64,000 nucleotides of DNA, from NCBI RefSeq assembly GCF_016427605.1, contig NZ_JAELXQ010000006.1, positions 186,001 to 250,000 of the forward strand, in the 5' to 3' direction. Below are positions 46,906 through 53,090 of this stretch, one piece after another. The first letter of the stretch is position 1; each line of letters begins with the position of its first letter. The position numbers and the translations under genes were made by a program. This DNA comes from Ochrobactrum sp. Q0168 (GTDB lineage: Bacteria > Pseudomonadota > Alphaproteobacteria > Rhizobiales > Rhizobiaceae). The notes beneath the pieces were generated by a model. That model had not been told where the DNA came from. It searched no databases and saw only the letters and a list, made by a program, of their open reading frames with translations.

Positions 46906-46920
46906 ACTGGTATAATGAGT
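46906..46920. promoter_or_regulatory. GGTATA-type operator before oiaX
   Basis: ACTGGTATAATGAGT, 63 bases before the oiaX start and between it and the divergent FCD regulator gene. It shares ACTGGTATAA with the palindrome before apnO, giving two similar sites in one cluster. Confidence 0.55.
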
Positions 46921-47036
46921 ATTCCAATATCTGCAAGAGGAAAATTGTTAGCCTATCCATGAAGGCGCAGGTAACGACTTTCATCTGCGCATTCGAAGAT
47001 GCATAAGGGAACAAAGCTCATGATTAGTGAGATGCC

Positions 47037-47741
47037 ATGACCCAGCCCATCGAACCCATTGTTCGCCGTAAATTGTCAGACGAAGTTTTTGACCGGCTCG
47101 AAACCATGATTACGTCCGGCGAATTGCTGCCGGGCGATGAGATGCCATCCGAACGCGTCCTGATGGAACGGTTTGGCGTGGGCCGTCCGGCGATCCGCGA
47201 AGCGATGCAGTCGCTTGCGAAAATGGGGCTGGTCAGCATCTCGCATGGCGAACGCGCAAAGGTTCTCAAGCTCACTGCAAGGTCGATATTTCAACAGGTG
47301 GACCCGACTGCGAAAATCATGCTCGCGCAGTCTATGGATACGCTTGAGCATCTCAAGAGCGCGCGTATCTTTTTTGAGCGCGGCATTGCCCGCGAGGCGG
47401 CGCAGAAGGTTACTGCGCGCGATATTTCCGAATTGCGCGACATCATCGAACGGCAACGGCAGTCATTGGGTGACGCGGATGCGTTCATCGCCGCGGACAT
47501 GGAGTTTCATATTCGCATTGCAAAAATTCTGGATAATCCGATCTTCGTAGCGGTAAGCGAAGCCATGTTGGCTTGGTTGAAGGAATACCACACGCATATG
47601 CTGATCTGGACCGGCAAGGAAAAATACACGCTTGCCGAGCACACTGAAATTCTCGACCGTTTGGCCGAAAATGACGCTGAAGGCGCAGAGGCTGCAATGC
47701 TGGCGCATTTGAAGCGTTCACGCGACTTATATGTGAAATGA
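47037..47741 (+). CDS. GntR-family regulator, FCD (FadR/NanR-like) type
   Basis: A 234-residue regulator with a GntR winged helix at residues about 10-75 (RRKLSDEVFDRLETMITSGELLPGDEMPSERVLMERFGVGRPAIREAMQSLAKMGLV) and an FCD effector domain with the metal-binding pattern ADMEFHIRIAKILDNPIF and AEHTEILDRLAENDAEGAEAAMLAHL. It is divergent from oiaX. NanR proteins recognise GGTATA repeats, the core of both operator-like sites in this cluster, so it is the likely apiose-pathway regulator. Confidence 0.91.
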   Translation: MTQPIEPIVRRKLSDEVFDRLETMITSGELLPGDEMPSERVLMERFGVGRPAIREAMQSLAKMGLVSISHGERAKVLKLTARSIFQQVDPTAKIMLAQSMDTLEHLKSARIFFERGIAREAAQKVTARDISELRDIIERQRQSLGDADAFIAADMEFHIRIAKILDNPIFVAVSEAMLAWLKEYHTHMLIWTGKEKYTLAEHTEILDRLAENDAEGAEAAMLAHLKRSRDLYVK

Positions 47742-48020
47742 TCGGTTGTTTTGAAAAATAGTCGTAAGTTCAGGTTGAGCGCCAGTTTTACGGTTTGATC
47801 ACAAAAGCGTGACGCACTTCTCTTTCTGTTCGAACCCTAACGCAACAGGCGATCTCCAAAATAGAGCGTCGAGTCCGCAGCCGGTTCGCAAAAGGATGCA
47901 GAACTGGCGCTGGCCAGGTAAGAGAGACCAACATAGATCACAGTAAGAAGTCAGTCGTTTACTCGACCCGACGTCAATTGCTCGCAGCGACGAACAGGAG
48001 GCGGTGGTCTCGTTTGCACT

Positions 48021-49250
48021 TCAGCGATAGCGGAAGAGTTTATCATCTGGAACGGGCCTGCCCGTTAGGGCGGCTGGGATGTTTTGTGACGCGATCATTG
48101 CAAAGGTTATCCCGTTACCACCGAAACCCATGGCCGCGAATATGCGTTCATATCCGGGTACACGGTCAATAATCGGCAAGCCGTCTTTGGTGATTCCAAA
48201 AGGCGACGACCAGATATAGTCCGGCTTATCAATCTGGATTCCGGTGAGTTTTTGCAGCTTCTGCGCGATGATGATCGCTTTGTCTGTCAGTTTCTTCGGA
48301 TCGCGATTGCTGTCTTGCGCTTGCTCATCCTCGCCGCCAGCGATGATACGTCCAAAATCGTCGGTCCTGAGATATAGATAGGGATCAGACGCTTCCCAGA
48401 CGAGCACGTCTCGCATCCAATTGGGGACATGAGACAGGGGTTTCGCGGCTATCGCCCAGGTTGACGTGATGCTGTGCCATTTCGTTTCCATTTGGGGAAG
48501 ATACTCGTAACCGGTGCAAAACACCGCATGTTCCGCGACCAGAACTTCGCCTTTTCTGGTCGCCAAGGCAACGCCTGACGGCAGTTCGGCCATATCGGTA
48601 ATCTCGACGGGTGAAACAATATGGGCATTGCGCGCCAACGCCTTGCGCAGGAGGCCTGCGGTGAGTTGCGCCGGATTGGCAGATGCGGAAATGTCTGACA
48701 AAATCGCGGCAGGCCGATCCAGTCCAAAGCGCTCGGCGAGAGCCGCGTGATCGAGATAATCGGAGTTGATGCCAATCCTGTTGCGGGCAGCCGCCTCTTT
48801 GGCCAGCGCTTGGGCTCCCATCTCGTTACCCGCCAGATAAAGAGCAGACTTCGGATGCATCTGACATTCAAGTTCGAGGCGGTTCGCCAAATCGATCAAG
48901 TCCCGAACGGCCTGCGCTGACCGCCGCCAAGCCGCATTGGCGAGCTCATCGCCGATTTTCTTGCGGAGAGACGTTAAAGCTATGTCGATTTCGTGCTGGA
49001 TCATTGCCGTAGATGCGGAGGTCGATCCTCTTACAGGCGGTCTGCGGTCCACGATCAACACGCTTTTTCCACCACGCGTCAGTGCTTCCGCCATCAAGGC
49101 TCCAGAGATGCCTGCGCCGACCACAATAATGTCGAAAGATTTATTGGGAAGGTGCCGGTTCGCCTGCACTGTGGAATTCGGCGTTTTGATCCAGAAGGGA
49201 ATACCGGTTCGAAGGTCGTCTTTACGGGTCGCTGCATCATGATTTGCCAT
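48021..49250 (-). CDS. FAD-dependent oxidoreductase (DAO family)
   Basis: A 409-residue flavoprotein of the D-amino acid oxidase fold. FAD motif FDIIVVGAGISGALMAEALTRGGKSVLIVDRR at residues about 38-69, then STSASTAMIQHEIDIAL and a C-terminal IAAMGFGGNGITFAMIASQNIPAAL with the second FAD contact. Similar proteins oxidise amines or amino acids; the substrate here is unknown. ATG 49250 lies behind GAAGAAGA. It marks the left edge of the stress island but, unlike its neighbours, has no visible general-stress promoter. The 279 bases between it and the FCD regulator contain nothing recognisable. Confidence 0.85.
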   Translation of the reverse strand: MANHDAATRKDDLRTGIPFWIKTPNSTVQANRHLPNKSFDIIVVGAGISGALMAEALTRGGKSVLIVDRRPPVRGSTSASTAMIQHEIDIALTSLRKKIGDELANAAWRRSAQAVRDLIDLANRLELECQMHPKSALYLAGNEMGAQALAKEAAARNRIGINSDYLDHAALAERFGLDRPAAILSDISASANPAQLTAGLLRKALARNAHIVSPVEITDMAELPSGVALATRKGEVLVAEHAVFCTGYEYLPQMETKWHSITSTWAIAAKPLSHVPNWMRDVLVWEASDPYLYLRTDDFGRIIAGGEDEQAQDSNRDPKKLTDKAIIIAQKLQKLTGIQIDKPDYIWSSPFGITKDGLPIIDRVPGYERIFAAMGFGGNGITFAMIASQNIPAALTGRPVPDDKLFRYR

Positions 49251-49333
49251 GAAAATCTTCTTCAAAGATACGTGAAAACGGGAATTATGAGCGGTTTTGG
49301 CGGTCGTTATTCTGATCGCGGACGGGGAAAACT

Positions 49334-49358
49334 GGAACATCTGCCATGATAGATGGTT
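49334..49358 (+). promoter_or_regulatory. General-stress (EcfG-type) promoter for DUF3175 gene
   Basis: GGAAC at 49334-49338, 17 bases, GTT at 49356-49358, 40 bases before the start codon. This is the known alphaproteobacterial EcfG promoter form. Confidence 0.8.
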
Positions 49359-49398
49359 TTGAGAGCAAAAAGTTCCCTGAAATCATTGAGGTGCCCCT

Positions 49399-49686
49399 AT
49401 GACGAAGTCCAATAAATGGTCGGCCGAAGTGACCGAGCATAGCGATGCGCTGACACTTGAGCCGCATATTTTCGAGAATGAAGATCCGAAGAAGATAGCG
49501 CTTTCTCTAAAACGTTCGGCTGATCAAAGCCAAAAACGCAAAACCACACCATTCCAATCGGCAATGTCGATGTTGACGTTTTATATCAATCGCGCTGGTA
49601 AAAACTTGCCCAAGGAGCGCAAAAGAGTATTGGAACTGGCGAAAAGCGAATTGCGTAGCGCTTATGGAAAGCCCGAGAAACATTAG
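49399..49686 (+). CDS. DUF3175 domain protein
   Basis: A 95-residue basic protein that reads as DUF3175: KWSAEVTEHSDALTLEPHIFE at the start and SAMSMLTFYINRAGKNLPKERKRVLELAKSEL near the end. The family is small, cytoplasmic and widespread in Rhizobiales; function unknown. GAGGTGCCCCT precedes ATG 49399. The stress-type promoter just upstream puts it in the general stress response. Confidence 0.85.
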   Translation: MTKSNKWSAEVTEHSDALTLEPHIFENEDPKKIALSLKRSADQSQKRKTTPFQSAMSMLTFYINRAGKNLPKERKRVLELAKSELRSAYGKPEKH

Positions 49687-49695
49687 GCACGAAGC

Positions 49696-49720
49696 GGAAC
49701 AATCACCCGTGCGACAGGTT
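49696..49720 (+). promoter_or_regulatory. EcfG-type promoter for the proline-rich protein
   Basis: GGAAC at 49696-49700, 17 bases, GTT at 49718-49720, 33 bases before ATG 49753. Confidence 0.8.
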
Positions 49721-49752
49721 CGACCTTTCTGGAAAAGAGGAAGGAATATCAG

Positions 49753-50154
49753 ATGAACACGCTGCAACCCAATACCACGCACGCATTTCTGTGCAGTGAT
49801 CATGTCCTGGAATTGCAATCCGGCGATCCCACAGAAATACCGCCGCCCGAGCCTGAGAAAGTTCCCCAACAGCCGCATGAAACCGTTCCCCACCCTGATG
49901 GCGAACCAATCGGTCCAGATGAACCGGAGCAGATACCGCCGCTCCCGGAACGCGGATTACCTTCGCCGAAACCGGATAGTCCAGGCCAGCCTATGATGAC
50001 TAATGGTTACCCGGATAGGAGTGGTTCTTCAATAAATGGGCAAGATGGACACAATTTGCAGCGACCATTTTCGTCGTTGAAACAACGGTTTGAGGAATTG
50101 TATCGAGATCGACGAAGTTTGTCGATTGCATTGCTTCACCCACCCAATAGGTGA
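49753..50154 (+). CDS. Proline-rich hypothetical protein
   Basis: A 133-residue protein behind GAGGAAGG. Residues about 27-80 are rich in Pro and Glu with repeated PPP/PEP turns (IPPPEPEKVPQQPHETVPHPD), suggesting an extended, disordered chain; no signal peptide or membrane segment. The last 50 residues are encoded opposite the 3' end of the convergent flavoprotein gene, a 155-base overlap, and do not continue the proline pattern. The original protein may have ended earlier. Short Pro-rich stress proteins of this kind are common in rhizobia; function unknown. Confidence 0.55.
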   Translation: MNTLQPNTTHAFLCSDHVLELQSGDPTEIPPPEPEKVPQQPHETVPHPDGEPIGPDEPEQIPPLPERGLPSPKPDSPGQPMMTNGYPDRSGSSINGQDGHNLQRPFSSLKQRFEELYRDRRSLSIALLHPPNR

Positions 50155-50638
50155 CGGCATTCGCCGGCAAGGTAAAACCAACATCGTTCAGTGCCTGATA
50201 GAGCTCTGCGGATACGTGATGGGCTCCATCCTCGTTACCAACCACAACCACAGCTGCAACGCAGTCATAGGGCGGCATCCGGTTCTTGTCATCTGTTTCG
50301 GAGAGAAAGGCATCCATGCGTTCCAAAACCCGCTTGCAGATGCTGGAGGGCTGTCCGAGCCATATCGGCGTGCCAAGAATAAAAATATCCGCTCCCAAAA
50401 TCTTTTGCCGTACAATTGGCCACTCATCATCATCGCTTTCGCGCGAAGTTACCCCCGGTTCAATATTAAACGCACTCAATCGCAGATGCTCGGTTTCGAC
50501 GCCATAGGGAATAAGATGGGAATCCAGATAACGTAGGAGTTCGTCTGTTGAGGACGGCGTACGTTCCGCCTTTCCTTTCAAAGTCGCGTTCAGTGCCACA
50601 GCCTTTAGGGGCACGGGGATTGGAGATGTCGTTGTCAT
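50000..50638 (-). CDS. NADPH-dependent FMN reductase/flavodoxin-family protein
   Basis: A 212-residue flavodoxin-fold protein. KAVALNATLKGK with STDEL at residues about 12-30 forms the FMN phosphate loop, followed by DIFILGTPIWLGQPSSICKRVLERMD near residue 85, characteristic of the family, and VVVGNEDGAHHVSAELYQAL. It probably reduces quinones or other acceptors with NAD(P)H. The start overlaps the small gene before it by four bases, and both share the promoter-like site at 50887. Confidence 0.88.
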   Translation of the reverse strand: MTTTSPIPVPLKAVALNATLKGKAERTPSSTDELLRYLDSHLIPYGVETEHLRLSAFNIEPGVTSRESDDDEWPIVRQKILGADIFILGTPIWLGQPSSICKRVLERMDAFLSETDDKNRMPPYDCVAAVVVVGNEDGAHHVSAELYQALNDVGFTLPANAVTYWVGEAMQSTNFVDLDTIPQTVVSTTKMVAANCVHLAHLLKNHSYPGNH

Positions 50639-50856
50639 ACCGTATCTCCTTTTTTCTTGGGCGTTTTGGATGTCGGCTCGCTTAAAGCATCGGAGAGGCT
50701 TCTCCGGTCCGGGTCCGACAGGCTGTGTCCAGCTGCGTCACGTTGCTTGTCGGGATTATCTTCTGCCGGTTCATAACCACGGGGTCGGGTTTCGGGTGGC
50801 CCTTCCCATTTGGGCTTCTGATCGGTCGTTCCAGGTTTTGGTGCATGGTTTCCCAT
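50635..50856 (-). CDS. Small hydrophilic stress-type protein
   Basis: A 73-residue, highly charged protein lacking hydrophobic stretches (MGNHAPKPGTTDQKPKWEGP at the start; DPDRRSLSDALSEP near the end), probably disordered. ATG 50856 has GGAGG eight bases upstream and its stop overlaps the flavodoxin-family gene (ATGA), so both are made together. Family not recognised. Confidence 0.7.
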   Translation of the reverse strand: MGNHAPKPGTTDQKPKWEGPPETRPRGYEPAEDNPDKQRDAAGHSLSDPDRRSLSDALSEPTSKTPKKKGDTV

Positions 50857-50886
50857 TGTTTTAGCCTCCATTGAATAGGGAAACCT

Positions 50887-50911
50887 AACTTCTCAAAACC
50901 GTATATGTTTC
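50887..50911 (-). promoter_or_regulatory. Variant EcfG-type promoter (GAAAC)
   Basis: On the minus strand GAAAC at 50911-50907, 17 bases, GTT at 50889-50887; one mismatch to GGAAC. It is 31 bases before the small hydrophilic gene. Confidence 0.5.
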
Positions 50912-50953
50912 GAACCAAACCGTTTTCTGTCGAAAGGCTTCCGAGGGCGCAAC

Positions 50954-51379
50954 TTATTTCGGGCGCTGTTGTTTTGCTCTTAAGGTTGCATTTCGAAGCA
51001 ATTCCTCAACATTCACATTGACGGGCTCATTTCCGTTCTCGTCTTCAATTGCTGACCGGATGGCTTCGACTTCGCTTTCGGTCAGGTGTTCAATGCCGAT
51101 AAGCTGCGAACGTGCGCCTTTCACACAACGAATGACTTCGTCCAGTTTCGCTTCCACTGCCGTGGAATCGCGATTTTGGGAATTCTGGATTAGAAAGACC
51201 ATCAGGAAAGTGATGATCGTCGTGGCTGTGTTGATGACAAGTTGCCAGGTGTCGGAAAAGCCGAATATTGGACCCGAACAGGCCCATAAGACGATAAATC
51301 CCAAAGCACAGGCGAAGGCATAAGATGTCCCCGCCAGTTCAGCGATAGTCTGGGAGAGACGAGTGAAGAACTTTTCCAT
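50954..51379 (-). CDS. Low-affinity iron permease family membrane protein
   Basis: A 141-residue protein with two membrane segments (about residues 14-36, GTSYAFACALGFIVLWACSG, and 44-64, TWQLVINTATTIITFLMVFLI) followed by QNSQNRDSTAVEAKLDEVIR and a cytoplasmic helical tail. This is the pattern of the family called low-affinity iron permease; actual iron transport is not established for bacterial members. ATG 51379 follows GGAGGAGGAA. An EcfG-type promoter lies 49 bases upstream. Confidence 0.85.
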   Translation of the reverse strand: MEKFFTRLSQTIAELAGTSYAFACALGFIVLWACSGPIFGFSDTWQLVINTATTIITFLMVFLIQNSQNRDSTAVEAKLDEVIRCVKGARSQLIGIEHLTESEVEAIRSAIEDENGNEPVNVNVEELLRNATLRAKQQRPK

Positions 51380-51427
51380 GACAATTCCTCCTCCATTGTA
51401 GTGAAAACTGACACAGCGCTCCACTGA

Positions 51428-51452
51428 AACTTATTTGACTGTAATCGGTTCC
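51428..51452 (-). promoter_or_regulatory. EcfG-type promoter for the iron-permease-like gene
   Basis: Minus strand GGAAC at 51452-51448, 17 bases, GTT at 51430-51428. Confidence 0.8.
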
Positions 51453-51519
51453 CTCAGGGCGAGTTTCGCAAAGTAAAGTTGGTTTCTGACGTGGCGACAG
51501 CAACTATCCGGGAAACGCC

Positions 51520-51544
51520 GGAACATTTGGTTTGCGAGAACGTT
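51520..51544 (+). promoter_or_regulatory. EcfG-type promoter for a three-gene small-protein operon
   Basis: GGAAC at 51520-51524, 17 bases ending in C, GTT at 51542-51544, giving the full CGTT form. It lies inside the open frame that starts at 51479, which rules against that upstream start. Confidence 0.8.
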
Positions 51545-51565
51545 GGACCAGCGAGGCAAATGGCG

Positions 51566-51748
51566 ATGGTTACACCAGATAAGACCAATGACAGCACCCG
51601 TTGTGGAGCGCCGACGAACGGTAACTCGCATACTAAGGTCATCCATGAACGGAACCGTGGATTGCAGGAAGGTCGCATCTATTTGATTTGGTGGATGATC
51701 CTTCTGGCAATCATCTGCATTGGCTACGCCACAACGATTTGGATCTAG
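51566..51748 (+). CDS. Small single-span membrane protein
   Basis: A 60-residue protein with a polar N-terminal half and one C-terminal membrane segment (about residues 39-58, YLIWWMILLAIICIGYATT). ATG 51566 is nine bases after GAGG and just downstream of the promoter; ATG 51560 is an alternative. Function unknown. It begins an apparent operon with the next two small genes. Confidence 0.6.
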   Translation: MVTPDKTNDSTRCGAPTNGNSHTKVIHERNRGLQEGRIYLIWWMILLAIICIGYATTIWI

Positions 51749-51752
51749 CGAG

Positions 51753-51992
51753 ATGAACGGTCTGACAGACCATTATACGGCTTATCGAAAGGATCAATCA
51801 CCACGGGTTCTACGGTATTTCCCGCGAATAATGCTGCTGGTTCTTGCGGTATTGTTAGTGTTGTTGCTGGCTTGGGCCTTGCTGGGTGGCGGAGAATTTT
51901 CCAATGGCCGGTCGGAAATACAGAACTTGCCCGAGGTCGGCTCTACGGAAGAGGGGGGGCGAGCTGCCCAGGTCTCACTAAAAGCCAAGTGA
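51753..51992 (+). CDS. Small membrane protein
   Basis: A 79-residue protein with one membrane segment (about residues 26-46, IMLLVLAVLLVLLLAWALLGG) between a basic N-terminus and a polar C-terminus, probably inserted with its C-terminus in the periplasm. It starts four bases after the preceding stop. The ribosome site is weak, consistent with coupling. Function unknown. Confidence 0.65.
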   Translation: MNGLTDHYTAYRKDQSPRVLRYFPRIMLLVLAVLLVLLLAWALLGGGEFSNGRSEIQNLPEVGSTEEGGRAAQVSLKAK

Positions 51993-52006
51993 ACGAGGAA
52001 ACCATC

Positions 52007-52180
52007 ATGATTGAGCAAGAGCAAAAACCGGTGCCTTTGACCGAAGATGAGGACATCAAATTTTTGGCCGAGAACTCGGATCTTTCGCCGCTACAGGCGC
52101 GAGAGTTGATTGAACGTTTGGGCCACCGTGACCGGCAGAAGCTTCTCGCTGAGGCCAAAAAATTCAAGGCCGAAAGTTAA
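52007..52180 (+). CDS. Small helical protein (DUF3606-like)
   Basis: A 57-residue charged protein (EDEDIKFLAENSDLSPLQARE near the middle) that resembles the helical DUF3606 type of small stress proteins, though I am not certain of the family. GAGGAAACC lies before ATG 52007. It closes the small-protein operon, 19 bases before the next promoter. Confidence 0.65.
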   Translation: MIEQEQKPVPLTEDEDIKFLAENSDLSPLQARELIERLGHRDRQKLLAEAKKFKAES

Positions 52181-52198
52181 ACTGGCGGGCAATTGCCC

Positions 52199-52224
52199 GG
52201 AACAAGTTGGCGGTGTCGCGAGTT
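52199..52224 (+). promoter_or_regulatory. EcfG-type promoter for ku-ligD
   Basis: GGAAC at 52199-52203, 18 bases, GTT at 52222-52224 (the longer allowed spacing), 35 bases before the Ku start. Confidence 0.65.
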
Positions 52225-52259
52225 GATCCGGTCAGGCAAGGCACAAGAATGAGGAAGCT

Positions 52260-53090
52260 ATGGCTCTCCGCGCAAACTGGAAAGGCCAATTGAAACTCGA
52301 TCAGCTTCTAATGCCGGTCGGTCTTTATACGGCAGTATCGACCTCCGAGCGGGTTTCGTTTCACCTTGTCAATCGCAAGACAGGCAATCGTCTCAATCGT
52401 GAATATGTCGATAGCGATACGGGCAAGTCCGTTCCACGAGAAGAGCAGGTTAAGGGATATGAGGTTTCGTCCGGCCGTTATGTCAGTTTCGACGATGATG
52501 AAATTCAATCAGCGATCCCGGAAAGCAACAAAACGCTGAACATCACTCATTTTGTCAAATGCGGTGAGATTGACGATGTTTACCTCGACCGGCCCTATTA
52601 TTTAGCACCCGTCGATGATGACGAGGTTTTCTCGCTTTTCCGCGATGGATTGAAAGCTGAAAACGTCGCGGCAGTCGCAGAGGCGGTGCTTTTCCGCCGC
52701 GCGCGCAAAATCCTTATTCATGCCGATGGCGACGGAATGATCGCAACGACGCTCAGTTTTGATTACGAAGTCCGTTCGGCGGATGAAGCGTTTGCAAATC
52801 TGGAAGCATTCAAGTTTGATCGGGAAATGCTCGATCTCGCCAAGCATATTATCGATACCAAAATGGGCCGCTTCGATCCGTCGAGCTTCGATGATCGTTA
52901 CGACGCAGCGCTTGCCGAGCTGATAAAAGCGAAGATCGAAGGCAAGCCGCTCAAAAAGCCTGCCGCTCCGAAAACTGCTGACGTGATCGATCTGAAGGAA
53001 GCCTTGCGTAAGAGCGCAGCCATGAGCGCGCCGAAGAAAAAACCGGCGAAAACCGCGACAAGCAAAGCGAAGCCCAGAAAGGCTGGTTAA
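52260..53090 (+). CDS. ku: Ku protein (non-homologous end joining), copy 1
   Basis: A 276-residue bacterial Ku. The Ku core runs from WKGQLKLDQLLMPVGLYTAVS at the N-terminus through VSFHLVNRKTGNRLNREYVD and the ring region to about residue 225, followed by a Lys/Ala-rich tail (KPLKKPAAPKTA... KKKPAKTATSKAKPRK) that usually binds DNA and LigD. It holds double-strand break ends and recruits LigD. Its stop overlaps the ligD start (TAATG). The EcfG-type promoter upstream fits stress or stationary-phase repair. Confidence 0.95.
   Translation: MALRANWKGQLKLDQLLMPVGLYTAVSTSERVSFHLVNRKTGNRLNREYVDSDTGKSVPREEQVKGYEVSSGRYVSFDDDEIQSAIPESNKTLNITHFVKCGEIDDVYLDRPYYLAPVDDDEVFSLFRDGLKAENVAAVAEAVLFRRARKILIHADGDGMIATTLSFDYEVRSADEAFANLEAFKFDREMLDLAKHIIDTKMGRFDPSSFDDRYDAALAELIKAKIEGKPLKKPAAPKTADVIDLKEALRKSAAMSAPKKKPAKTATSKAKPRKAG

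Noticed and set aside
45584-47014. Reading the RuBisCO-like protein as true RuBisCO for carbon fixation
   Set aside because: The active-site pattern differs from form I-III enzymes, no phosphoribulokinase is nearby, and the apiose neighbours explain it better.
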